From assembly GCA_002633005.1 (NCBI GenBank), contig NMRA01000377.1, positions 1 through 64,000 on the forward strand: a stretch of DNA of 64,000 nt, given 5' to 3'. The stretch comes from Phoronis australis. Lineage: Eukaryota > Phoronida > Phoronidae. Of this stretch, positions 1 to 13,100 are shown piece after piece. A model generated the notes under the pieces. That model worked only from the letters and a program-made list of their open reading frames with translations. It was not told where the DNA came from and made no database searches. Numbering within the stretch: the first letter of the stretch is position 1; every line of letters begins with the position of its first letter. The position numbers and the translations under genes are program-made.

Positions 1-818
1 TCATATCCACTGAGTAAGGAACAAGATTAGGGAAATTTTACTACGGTAAATGGTTTATTCAAATCTTCTTGTTTTTGGACAGAAAACACGCCGCCGGGGT
101 TTAATGCCGAACAAGTCAAGGTTGGCAAAAAGTTAACAGCGACACCATAAGAGAACAAGACGTCCACTGTGTGCCTTCACATGTAGGCTTTCGCTTGTCT
201 GTCCTCCCGGTATTGGTAACGTTTATCGTAAGCAAATACTGTTTGCAGCGAAAAAGATCAATGGGAAAACTGTTAATGAACGCTAATTAACCAGTTTGAT
301 TGTCTTTAGGTTAGAATTAATCGTTATCCAGATCTTAATAACATTTGGCGTTTAATTAACCATGTGTCAACTTTCCAATTGATTACGGAAGAATCAATCA
401 GTAAACGTACTGAAGTAATTAATTTCTCCCGACAGTATCTTTTGTAACGGGCTATTCATGTTCACCGGTCTCTGCCCCGACATCTGTGATTAAGGGGGTC
501 GTGCGTTGGTTCGACGTTATTTAGAAGTGATATTTTATCAAACTATCGAATTTATTAAACGTTTGCAAACTTCAAGGGCTATTGATATGATGTGGAAATT
601 GATAGCTGAGTAATCGCGTTCCGGTAAGGCGTCTACACTTTGTTTTGGTCTGGTCTGTACACCCCTCATAAATCACAAATTGGGATGGTCTATTTGGGGA
701 TTCCTCGACTGACCAATCACATGGTTGTGCGCGCTGCGAGGATTTCTCAGCGTCGTTCAGCGGACGAAGGGGTTTTCAAAGAATGTTGATGTTTAAGTTG
801 TTTTTGGTGAAACGTGGG

Positions 819-826
819 TATAAATA
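819..826 (+). promoter_or_regulatory. Candidate TATA box for the Tiki gene
   Basis: TATAAATA on the + strand, about 25-30 bases before the likely start of the leader that contains the three upstream ORFs. Chance occurrence is possible in AT-rich DNA. Confidence 0.3.
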
Positions 827-849
827 TCGCGGTAATGTGAAGTTATAGT

Positions 850-966
850 ATGGATACCACTATATGTAGACCTACCATGCGGTCTAGCAGCGATCGGACG
901 GTTTGTAAACTAGCAGACAACAGAGACGTCAGTAGGCCTAACAATGTGGATCGTAAACAAGCGTGA
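850..966 (+). other. Upstream ORF 1 in the probable Tiki leader (38 codons)
   Basis: An ATG at 850 opens a 38-codon frame closed by TGA at 964-966, upstream of and separate from the main start at 1025. It is real only if transcription begins before 850. A second short frame begins at 972 and runs to 1043, overlapping the main start in another frame. Confidence 0.25.
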
Positions 967-1017
967 TTTTCATGGATTTCACGGCGGATTTGAATCACGT
1001 TTTGTTGACTGACTTTG

Positions 1018-1023
1018 ATGTAA
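1018..1023 (+). promoter_or_regulatory. Start-stop element ATGTAA directly before the Tiki start codon
   Basis: The bases ATGTAA form a minimal upstream ORF (start codon followed at once by a stop). It ends one base before the main ATG at 1025. Such elements are known to stall or recycle initiating ribosomes in other eukaryotic leaders. An effect here is inferred from position alone. Confidence 0.35.
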
Positions 1024-1024
1024 A

Positions 1025-1126
1025 ATGTTTTTACTTTACGTAGCTGCTGTCCTGCAAAGTATCTGGTGTTTTGACCATGCTCTGACGGACGCGATGATTG
1101 CACCGTACTGTGAAAACGTGAACAAC
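1025..1126 (+). CDS. TRABD2: Tiki exon 1: signal peptide
   Basis: ATG in a good context (A at -3) opens 34 codons starting [16 protein letters not shown], a typical hydrophobic secretion signal, and ends with NVNN directly before a consensus donor GTAAGT at 1127. The exon ends in phase 0, matching the phase-0 start of exon 2 (QSQLNSFLW). A cysteine at residue 29, just before the family block LNSFLW, also fits the family. It is too short to stand out as an ORF and was found by looking for a signal peptide followed by a phase-0 donor. Confidence 0.8.
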
Positions 1127-4100
1127 GTAAGTTAATCGAAAAGGCGGCTCTGAGGCCGTTCGCCCATTCATAAGACGTTACAATCAGCTGCTGTGACTGT
1201 GGTGTTAATCACTGGCGTTGGGTACAGTGGCATTGAAACATGATAAAACTCGACTTGCGCACTATACAGAGTAGATTAGTCGACCAGCTTAGGACTGGCG
1301 TCTTCGCTCGTATTAATAAAGAGCGGGGCGAGTTAAATGTCCGAGATTTTAATCCATTAGCCATTATTACCCTTAGCACTGCCTGCCTTTTAGGCTGCAC
1401 GCACACTTGTGAAATGCTGCGACACTGACGTCGCATATGCGGTGCTTGGCTTAGCCTAAACACTCTCATCTAAGCCAGTGGTGTTCTATATGATTTTATT
1501 GTAACCCCCATCGGTTTTATTTGCTAAACTTCTTGGTCGTCTCTTGTTTGTGTTAAGTTTGCAATAAACTGTGAATGGTCTACAAAATCCTGTTACTACT
1601 AGTGCTGTTCAAAATGTGGAGTGGAAACGGTTACGGGCATTTCTTTTAAAAGCTAGATCTTCACCAGTCATTGGCAACTTAAGGTGTTGTTTTTGGGTGT
1701 TCACTTACACAGAATGTCAAGAAGGAGTTAAGTTTGAAAAGTGACAACTTTATTGCTGTTGGTTGGTGGGATAAAAAACACTGAAGTGTTTACAACTATT
1801 AAATCATGTCAGCACTGGATAAAGCAGTTTATTCCCCACTCACAGGTAGTATATGAAAATCATTGTTTTAGTTCATGTATAGATTCAGCTGGAAGGCCAA
1901 AAAATGTTTTGTTTTGTTTTTAAATATGGTAATTTAGTGTACCTCCATTGCGCATGAAATTTAAAGATGGAATTTAATGGGGAGATTGAACACTGTTAAC
2001 TTAATTTTTTCAGTTTGAAACTTGCGATTTTGACTTAAAATAAGCGCTACATGTATCTTTAAAACTATATTTATTTAGCTATGTGCGTGGGACACTTCGT
2101 TTCAGACAATGACAATTGCAGGGGCGGATCCAGAATTTTTTAAAAGGAGGGGGGTTGGATCAAGGATTTTTTAAAAAGGAGGTCCAATTTGACAATTTGA
2201 AATTTGTAGATTTGATAACACTAAAATCAAAGAAAAAAAGGGGGTCCAGACCCCCTTGACCCCCCGGACCCGCTTATGAGTTGTTGAATGTTTTGCTATG
2301 AATTTGCGACAGTCACAAATTTTTAGTTTTGAGATAAGACAAGTTAAGAAGCTGTGTGTTCTGAATGAAGCTGTGGGTGTCTATTTCGTCTCCGAATTGC
2401 CTCCATTTTTATTTTATCTTACTTTGGAGTTCGTTGTTCTTGACCCAGCGATGTAATGCTCAGTGTTGGCTAACTTTAATTGAAATGCGTATGAATATCA
2501 ACCAACCTTTGCCCATTCTGTAACAATGTGGTGGAGATTTATCCAATAAATTGATGAAAACTNTTCCCCACACACAGGTAGTATATGAAAACCATTGTTT
2601 TAGTTCATGTATAGATTCAGCTGGAAGGCCAAAAAATGTTTTGTTTTGTTTTTAAATATGGTAATTTAGTGTACCTCCATTGCGCATGAAATTTAAAGAT
2701 GGAATTTAATGGGGAGATTGAACACTGTTAACTTGATTTTTTCAGTTTGAAACTTGCGATTTTGACTTAAAATAAGCGCTACATGTATCTTTAAAACTAT
2801 ATTTATTTAGCTATGTGCGTGGGACACTTCGTTTCAGACAATGACAATTGCAGGGGCGGATCCAGAATTTTTTAAAAGGAGGGGGGTTGGATCAAGGATT
2901 TTTTAAAAAGGAGGTCCAATTTGACAATTTGAAATTTGTAGATTTGATAACACTAAAATCAAAGAAAAAAAGGGGGTCCAGACCCCCTTGACCCCCCGGA
3001 CCCGCTTATGAGTTGTTGAATGTTTTGCTATGAATTTGCGACAGTCACAAATTTTTAGTTTTGAGATAAGACAAGTTAAGAAGCTGTGTGTTCTGAATGA
3101 AGCTGTGGGTGTCTATTTCGTCTCCGAATTGCCTCCATTTTTATTTTATCTTACTTTGGAGTTCGTTGTTCTTGACCCAGCGATGTAATGCTCAGTGTTG
3201 GCTAACTTTAATTGAAATGCGTATGAATATCAACCAACCTTTGCCCATTCTGTAACAATGTGGTGGAGATTTATCCAATAAATTGATGAAAACTATTTTT
3301 GAACTTTGTGTAAAGTCATCAAGGCTTTATTAAGAAGAAATATGCTTGTGATTTCATCACAAATAAAAATGATTTGATGTTTAAAATGTCCTAAAAATAA
3401 GTGGAATAAAATGAAAACATTGTCTGAATACTGCCGACTGTTGAAAGCTTGTCTTATACACATTTGTGATGTCATGATGTGTTAAATCCCAACTTGATTT
3501 TATCATACAGGGTTATCTTGGGATTTTCGAATTGCATTAATTTATTTTACTAAGCTTATCCTTATAATAAGTTTTCGTTACTTTATCAGCGATTTCTGAG
3601 GTTAAAACAAGCGGTTTAAAATATTGTGTTGCAGTAACAGTTATAAGATAGCTGGCTAGATATTAAATTTTGTTCCATTGGTCCTAAAAATGAAATTACT
3701 ACAGATTTAATCATGTTCTGTAGCTGTACCCTTCCAGACCCACATAAAGAAACTTTATGATTTTCATTGAAGTTTTATTACTTCTAAACAAGCAGGACTG
3801 GAGTTAGTGTTTTTCTAACGTTTGCGTGAGATTCAGTCAATCATATCCCCTTGAGTAAAAGACGCAAAGATTTTCGGTGAAACTCAGTAGAAGGTGGAAC
3901 GGCTTTTAGATTCAGGGCTCTTAGTGGCTCCATCCTAGCAGGGGGTGGGAAGTTCACCCTCTACCAAAAGTATTCCTCAGAAGGCCCTGAGATTGTCGAG
4001 ATCTTCCATGGCCAATGGATGTTTTATGTCAATTCTGATAAACAATAATGCATTCGCAATTGAGGAAAGCAATATTTATTGGCTTCAAAATCTGTGTCCT

Positions 4101-7100
4101 TGTGTTTTCTAATTCCATGTTCCTTTGGATGACATTATGAATTATTAGAGCGGTCTCTTTTCTTCTTTTTAACAGCAAAGTCAGCTCAACTCATTTCTGT
4201 GGAAGGTGGAGCGCGATCCCCCGGCCTACTTTTTTGGCACTATTCATGTTCCTTACACAAAGGTATGGGACTTCATTCCTACAAATACGAAGCAAGCGTT
4301 CGAAGACACGGAAAACATATTCTTCGAACTAGACTTGACCAATCACTACACAATATCTGCTCTGGCTCACTGTCAGCTATTGCCTGAGGGGGAGCACCTC
4401 GCCAACATTTTACCTCGGGACCTCTATCTGCGCTTGAAGAATCACCTGGATTATATCAGGAGAGAAATGTCATCTTGGATTACTGCCGACCAAAGAGGGC
4501 GGGGACTGTACGCGGATTACTTATTCAATGCCATCGCGGGAAACTGGGAGCGAAAACGACCCGTCTGGGTAATGTTAATGGTGAACTCTTTAACGGAGAG
4601 CGATATCAAGTCACGTGGTATCCCCGTGCTAGACTTGTTTTTGTCGCAAGAGGCTGAACGACTCAACAAGCGCACAGGTGCCGTAGAACGGGTGGAGGAA
4701 CAGTGCGTACCTCTCAATGAACTTGACTTATCACAGGTAAGTGGAGTTTGATCGGTGGAGTTGCCGTGCGGTAAAACCTTGCTTACTTAGGACACAATGT
4801 TCCAGGCAAGTTTTATTTTTACATTTTAAATAATTAGAGATTTTACGGATTAACTGAACGTCATTGTGTCAAATGTATTATTATTGCCATGGGTTAAATA
4901 CAATACAGTGAGCAGGTCTACCTGTTCAAACAGAAGTACTTCAAAAGCTTGAAAAAATATGATTTTCAGAATGTATTCTGCTGAAATTGCTGATTTTATG
5001 TTTTAAATTTAAAGCCATCTGACGTACGTATTGAAATACGTGGGTAGTGAGTATAGTTTTAAGTACATTTTCATTTGTCTTGACATTAAAATGGTAGGAC
5101 GGTGGTTTGATGAGGTTGTTTCTATGAGGGTTTATATTTCCCAAATCTCATATCCTGGTCTTGAAAAAAGGAAAAAAGTTTTGGTAGCCTTTGGTATAGC
5201 AAAAAATCCGGGTCAACAGTTTTTCTCTCAAACTCCAAGAGTCCAGTTTGTTAAATGTAGTTCCTAACATTACTCAGTGAACAGGGCTATGATGTGGACA
5301 GAAGTGTTTTCATTAGGTATTGACTTGGTAACTCTTCTGATGTTGTAAATGGCTGAAACGTGTGAGGTAAATATTTGACCTGTCTCTGGTGAACAAGAGT
5401 ATAGTTTGCAAGATACACTTTGAGATGAAATACTTCATGCTTTACATCTAAACAGCTTTATAACAAAAAGTGAAATAATCAAACCATCAACCCATCCAGT
5501 ACCGTTCTAAAACGTTTGTTGTAACTGAAGTTCCGTACATTCCCACACCAAATTGTATGTAAGGTTTTAGTTAGTTTAAGACATGTTGGATTGAACATGT
5601 GAAATCAGATTCACTGTAAAATGGTTCACCCGTAATATTCTTTATTTGGCCACCTTGATAAAATTGCAGTGTGTCAACTGTTGCACAAATCTTCTGTTCC
5701 TTTTGGACCTTGGCACTAGTTTTAAGTCTTGCAGTACTTTTTCAATGATTTGTCTTGCAAAGTAGAGAGAAATCAAACTTTTCAAACATGGCTCAAGGTT
5801 TCCAAACACGTTTGGTGTACCGCCATGTTTGAATGCCTCTATGGAGATCACTGCTCGAGACAATACAGTAAAATCTCACGAAGTAAAGACACAAATATGG
5901 CTGGGAGGTGCAATTTCATTCACTCATTTCTTGATTATTTAGACGTGCTGCGTCAAATTAATGCTTTTCCTTGTTCAAGTTATGTACCATATCCACCACC
6001 TGACACCAGACGATGTTTTGGAAAGTTCGGGCATTCACAAGAATGTTGGAAGCCCTTGGCAAAAGATAGATGGATAGATAACTATAGAGGATGCAACATG
6101 CTAAGTATGAAAGTATCTACTGCATGGTCCTCAGAAAACAATTATTTTTGTCTGAATTTGAAGAGATGTTACCATATCTAAGTCTAAAAAGAAATTTGCC
6201 AGTCCTAGCCCGAGGTGAGGAAAAATACCCACCCGAGTTGGTGGCGCATTCCCACCCCACCCCCTCGAGTTTGTGAGCTACACATAAGTCATCTTTTGCA
6301 TAGTTTTGAATGAAACCTGAGTGCTCGCTTGGTGCTTGACTTTATCATGTTACTTTCACCTTTGTGTAAATAACATACAAACTGTTTATATTAGTGGCAG
6401 ACAGGTATCTTGCTTCATTGTTACGAGACCAGTGCAGTGTTTAAATTCATCCATACAGATCCTCGCCTTCATATTGTGCAGAGCAATTATTTAACTTCAT
6501 TGTTAAAGACATAAATGAATATCGGGATTTTGTGGGGATGGCTTCCTAATTTGATAAAAGCTTTAAAAAATGACCAGGACATCTGGATCATCCTGGGCAA
6601 ACGCCGGAATACTTTTGAAAAAGGTTAGTGGTTAACTGAAATTTGAGTACTACAGTCCACAGTGAACTCTGAAATTCCTAATTCTAACCGGCCTTTTATT
6701 AAATTAAGCCAATTAAGTAAATTCTGGTTCAGTTATTGAAAAGTGCCTGCTCTAAATGGGTTGGAGTCTGCCTCTTAAGGATTAAATCCTCTTTTTATTA
6801 ATGCTCGAGTTCATTCAATGGAGACAACTGTCTCCATCTTCTGTGATCAAGGATATTTCAAATTATGATCTTATTTCAAGCTGGAGTTTCTCTGTAATAT
6901 GATATGATAATGTAATTAGATCGTACATCGGAAACCATTGTAGGAGAACAGGCATTAATCACATTTTAGTTGTCATCTTAATGCCGTGAAATTATCGCTT
7001 TGCTTCTGTTTAATCTTCATACCTGGTCAGACAGTCTGGACAATGTGTCTCTTTCATGTAATAGATTTCCTATGCTAACTTATTACTTGGCGAAATAAAT

Positions 7101-10100
7101 TTCGCCAAGTATATTGCTCTGACACTATGTTTGTTTTTTTTTTTTTTTTTNGCAAAATTTTCGTACTATTTTTCACAATGTTTAAAAGTGCCATATACTG
7201 TGTCTTAAAATTGAAATTGATAACGATGTATTCCAGATCTATACAAATCTTTTTGTCCAATTTGACAAAAAATGAGATGAAAAACAAAGACATATAAACA
7301 GGAAAAAAATTTGCTTTGCATTTCTTTACTTGTACCGGTATGATGCCCTTGTTGAAATTTTTCAAATTCTCTTTCTAAAGGGTTCATTGAGATTGTTTCT
7401 TGCTAGCTGAGATAAGAAACCCCTATAAGCTGTGAAGGGGGTGTACCTATTCATTTTGGTACCTAACTGCTGTTGCTGCTGAATGTGCCTCTGCAGCTTA
7501 TTTTCCTACTGACTGGGTGAGAGTGTTCTGCTGTAGTTTACAACTACAGCAAAATCTCCAATTTTAAACAGTCTCTAAAATTTGGGACATTGAAATTCAA
7601 GATGAAATTGAATTTTCTTGATCCTGGAGATTAGGATATGGGGATTATCATTCTCAAATATCCAATACTGTGTTTTGTATTCAGCAGAGTTGAAAAATAA
7701 ACTTAGCACTTAAAAAATCGCAGGAATTAGGCAGAGAAGCAACGTTCTCCTGCGTCGTCGGAGTTTGCAATATTGCAAGGTGAGTGATAGTTTGTCATTC
7801 GTAGTAATTCTTTAATTTGGTATGGACAATGTTGTCTATTTCTAAAATTTTCCACATTCTCCGACCTTTGAAAAAATTACTTTTCTTTGTCTCAAACTGA
7901 AGAATTTTGTGGAAGTCCGTTGCACAGTGTGTGGATGTTTGTTTCGTGTTTACATCATAACCTGCTGTATACATGTTTACGTCATGACCTGCTGTTTACA
8001 ACTTTAGCTGCTTTCTTATTAAACGTGAAACTTCGCTTTTGCCGAAGTTTTGGTAAGTGGGAAAGGTTAACTCCAGTAGTTTAAACCTGCAAGGGAAACT
8101 TCGTTGAAAATAGCAGCATTTAAAAGTGAAGCTTCAGTACTCGCTGTAACTTCGGTTTATTGGGAAAGTTCAGAGCGAAACTGTGCCGAAGTTATTAGTA
8201 GGGGTCACGTCAACGATGTACGATCACGCAAGACTCGCAAAATGTGTTCTTTTTTATTGTATCGTGCTCTCAACAGACACACGTAAATAAATAAAAGCAT
8301 ATCTGATGAAGAATGGCACTGATCATTTTCATAAACACTTAAATGGCAGGAGAACAATTTTCAGTTAGCCTCGAATCCACTATTCAATGAGAGTACGAAT
8401 GAACTGCGTCGTCTGGTATCTTAGCGATAACTTCGATATCGCTGTCCAGTTGATATGGTAAGCGAAGTTTCGGTGAAGCTTCGGTAAACTGAAATTCCCC
8501 TAATGGGGAAAGCGACATTTGAGCCACTCTTCTGAAAAACAATTGAACTGGATACTTATTCTTAAATCCAAGGGATAAACTTAAGTGACCGTTTGATGTA
8601 TGCTTTCTAGGCCAGGTATTCTCTCGGGTAATCTTATCCAGTATAAAAGAATGTCCCCTTTAGGTATTTGTTTAAACGAGTTTCCGGGTTTTATTTCACT
8701 CTTTTTGCTAGGCCATCCTGCCAAATAAAAAGACTCCACTTCACCAAGAGTTGCTGTCCAGGGGTCAAACAAACCTGGAATTCAATTATGATGTAACATC
8801 CTGCATTAGACACAGCTCAGTTATTAGAAGTTCATTAAGGACTTTTAGTATGCCCCTGATTTATTTGGGTTCAGTCCATGTTGACTTCCTTACCCTTGTC
8901 TGCAGTTTCCTTGTTGAACAATCTCCACACAATCTTAACACAGTAGCCTTTAGTTGATGATATATGGCCACACATAGATCAGGTATAACAAACATGATTT
9001 GTACTGTATAATCATTATATAACTCAGAGACCAATAGGCCAGGTTATTCAAAGGGCTGTGGTCACTTCCAAGCCTTTGGTCACTCAAGCGTGTAATGACC
9101 CATGTAAACACAGCAGGTAGCCCAAGGCCTGAAGTGGTGCTTGCCCTGTGTAGAGTGAAAATGGAAGAAATCAGGCAGTCACTTCCAGTGCATTAAACTG
9201 TGCACGACTTTCAAAATTAAATTTTTATTATACTCCAACCACACCGTGATCTTTGATGTTTCCAAACGTTTTTCCTCGGTGCTTTTTGAATTCAGGAGAA
9301 AGTTAATTTCTTTGGCTATTATGGATTGAAAAACAAATTGGGGTACGTTTATAATTGATGCAAGCGTATTACAAGCTTGACAAGATCGTAAATCGTCACG
9401 CTAAAGTGCAGTGTAGTGCAATATCTCCGTAGTCATTTGGCAAGTAACCTTAAGGGGCTAATACTAGCAAAATGGCCGACACTGAAAGCAATTGGATAGC
9501 GGTTGTGCCTCCTGCATACAGTCCCACTTGGAAAACTGCGCATCCGGGGATTCCGTAGTCCAATGCAATTGAGCCCTTCGAATTGTTGCTGAACCATTCC
9601 CACTTCCGTCAGTTTACTTCCTGTAGTATATTGAGTGCGCTTGGATGTGGCGTGGCGACTTCATGGTGGCCTGGGATTTTTACCAGGTCGATAAGTAAAA
9701 TCTGAGGACCTGCAGGTCAGAAGAATGTATTTTGACTTAGTCTGCTGTTGAAGAAATCGGAGTGGACACATTGTTGTGACATATTAGAACATGTGGCAAT
9801 TTCCCCATGCGTTTTGAACATTTGATTTTTACATTTCAATCGAGGTGAAGAAATAACCTTTGACATTTTCTGATATCAAAGTGACATCAAAGTGACATCA
9901 AAGTGACATCAATGAGCGTACACTAAAGCATGTTAAGTCTGTTGCTAAGTGGTGATGCCTAACCAGTTCTTTGCCTGAATGGAAGCCAGGTAATATCCTG
10001 CTGGGGAACAGGTGAGCCGGACTATTGGAAGACTAAATTGGCTTAGGTTCAAAAGTTGGGTCACTGACATCCTATGGCTTCTTGTGCAAGGCACAATGCT

Positions 10101-13100
10101 GGTTTGGGTTTTGTGTGTTTATGTTTCAAAGTATTCTAGTAGATCCCTTATGACAGTGCAGTAAACACTATTCACTTTAGCACACAATGTGGTGGACATG
10201 TGGAATTTTATTTTATCAAATTTCTCATCTAAGATTAAGGTTGAGAAAACTTGACTTCATCATCAGTCCGATATGAACTGTGCAGCGATAGTAAAACAAA
10301 ACTTTAGTAAAATTTGAGCTTTGCAACCACCCTCTGAAAATAAAAAAATGCAATCGCCATGTGTAACATGAGCGATTACGTAACTACTGGACATTTAAGT
10401 TAATTCACAGTTTGCACAACTCCAAAGTATGTCATCTTAATTTCTGTCAAAAATAATTTAGATTCATGTCTTGCAGCACTTGTCACAAATGCTTTGCAAA
10501 TAACAAAAATGAAATAAAAGTAATATTTAATAATGTCTTCAAAGTTTGTGGACAAAACTGTGTAGCAGTGTGTCGCCAAATGTGGTCTACAGGTTTCTCT
10601 GTAATATTCAATTAACTATCCCAGTCCAGCTTGTAAGTCTGTCAGTCCTTTTCTGAATTATTTAGTGGGGCTTCATATAGTGTTAGAGTCGGCAAACTTG
10701 AATCGGCTGGTGACAATGGTCGCTTATTGGCTCCGCCCAAGGCGATGGAGCTGTCAATAAATTCACTTTATGCTGGATTAACTCTCGTCTGGATCAGAAA
10801 TCTTGAATATGACCAGTGAGTCCTGAGTCATTGTAAGTCATCTCTGTTATGTTTAGTGCCAGTATCTTATGTATTATACCAATAGTAGGTGCTAGGTAAA
10901 TGATCTACACTCACTGTATCCTGGCTTATCGATACTAGTTATCGTTTATATCATCTTCTAAACATACAATATCTACCAGGTAATTGATGCAATCCTCTTT
11001 GTTGGCCTCATGTATGCTGATGCTATCGCCTGTTGTTATTTTCACTACCACCTCTGAGTGTAAAGTTATATGTTCTTAAGTTCTTGGAATGACTTAGACC
11101 CCCCATTTTGTTAAATTGAGTTGTAGATTTATGACTCCTTGGAAGAAAATAACAAAATAACAATGTGTTTTGAAGTTCTTAAAAGCTTGTTTTCCCTGCA
11201 TGAATCATTGATTGTCATGAGTTAAAGGTCAGAGGTTAATAAACATTTTAGAAACAACAGTATTGCGTAATATCAAACCTTCTAAATCATTCATTTGTCG
11301 AACATTGTTTTTTGTTTTACTTATCAATACAATTAGTTATTATATCCGATGGTAGTGATATGTATATTGAGTGTTATATGTTGGACTCACAACAAAAGTT
11401 ATACCTTGGAAAAAAATTTTTTTCAGCAAAATCTGTCGTATGACAATAGTGTGTCATTTGGGCAGAGCCCTTTTTGTTATTATGGCAAGTTGGCTCTCAA
11501 AAATTTACACAGTTATTTAGGAACCAAATGGAATAAGTGTTTTTGTGGTCAGATACTCCCCCGCAAAATTGCTTCATTTCGGTTTGAGTTTGACCTCGGA
11601 AATGGATATGCGTCGGCTATAGACAATGGTATAAATTATTGAAATGATAAATTATGCAGTAATAACTGAAAGTCAACATTTACGTAATAGTAAAGTAAAG
11701 GTGGTGGTAATTTTCGACTGATTTGGCTGAAACATAATCATCAAAATTGACTTTTTTCTATCTTTTAAAGTCTGATTAACTTGCTGCTATGAATGGGAAC
11801 ACTACCAAATATTGTTTTATGACATATTGATCTACTACCATGCTGGTGATCAACTAAATGTTTTGTTATCTTTATTTTTGCGGAGAAATTTGTTATAATA
11901 TAATTTTACTCGTCGGCCATATTGTGTGCTAGATAGACGAAGAATTACTGTACTCAGTTACAAAAAAAAACTTGACATAAAATCTAAAAGAACTATCTTT
12001 GTTGGAATGAATTGCTTAAACATGAGATTACGAAGTTGATAATAAATATTGAGTTGATATGTTAACCTTTACTGCTTCATCAGTTATCTATAACTATGTC
12101 TCCTCTATTGGTGTATATTTTGAGCCATTGAATAAACTACCATTTTTTCACCTGGCTTTGTTGTAGCTAGTAAGATCCACCCAATGCTAGTATCTGTCGC
12201 TTCACGCTACTGAAATGCCCCTGGTTCTCACATCCATTTGCTCTTATCTCAGTAATATTGAGCCTCTATTACTTTTAAGTAATAATCCAACTTATTATCT
12301 ACCAAAGCCAATATTTGTGTAAATAATATTCTCACCAGTCTTTGCTCTTTGCTAATAAATTTGATAACTCGGCTCGCGTTGTCGTAACTTTACGGTACAC
12401 TTAACTGATTCACCTTTGAACCTTTGTCTGTGTGGTCATCAAACGTAATTCGGATATTCCATAGTTAGCGCTGACAATGAATTTAATGAGGCAAAATTAA
12501 GATGAAGTGAACCAAAATCTTATGTATGAAGTTCACTAATTCTTCCGCACAGCAATTGTTAAAAGATCGTGCATTGACCTTGTCCATCTCACCATTTTTA
12601 GAAGCTCATTTATCAGATGAAAGTACATATTCATCTTGATTTGGTCGCCATCTTCCAGTGAATTGCTCTGATCACAGTGGTTTCGTTTTCACCGTTTGTG
12701 TTCAGGTAATTTCATAGTCTACATTTTTCATGGCAATTAAACTGGTTTCCCGGGAGTGGTTCTAGCCAGACTGATGTGCTATCCGTAAAGGGTCCATTTT
12801 CGCCACGGGTATCACTCTTTAGATTATATAAGACCGTAGAAAAATCGGAACATATATGGCAGATTGATAAAAAATTAAAAATCAAATTCTACAGGCTTCC
12901 TGCTTTCAAAAAGTACGTGCTTTTACTAAGTTGAAATCTATTGTTTTTGTAGAATTTTGGCTAAATGCACGCGCTTGTCTAAAAAGGTCCCACATAACCT
13001 AAAGCATGTTCTCTCTCTAGCATAAACTTGTTAACCTTATGCCAAACCAAGACAGTCTTTTCCTGTGCACGTGTACCCTATGTACTGTAGTAAGTGGTCA

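Larger units (their letters stand above)
1..1024 (+). promoter_or_regulatory. Upstream region and probable promoter/leader of the Tiki gene
   Basis: No coding exon is recognisable here on either strand. A TATAAATA box lies at 819-826, about 200 bases before the Tiki start codon, which would place transcription start near 850. The stretch from 600 to 1120 is richer in CpG-containing words than the introns that follow, as expected of a promoter and first exon. The TATA call is a motif match only, and the start site is inferred. Confidence 0.4.
1127..4175 (+). other. Tiki intron 1 (3.0 kb), with N-separated duplicate
   Basis: The intron has a GTAAGT donor and a polypyrimidine tract with AACAG acceptor. 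It holds the 731-bp duplicated segment around the N at 2563 and, inside each copy, a short G/C-edged element. I see no other coding exon. Short ORFs here lack any family resemblance. Confidence 0.8.

Noticed and set aside
5729-6181. 150-codon ORF on the + strand
   Set aside because: It lies within a family B repeat whose other copy (37872-38107) does not keep the frame; no domain is seen.
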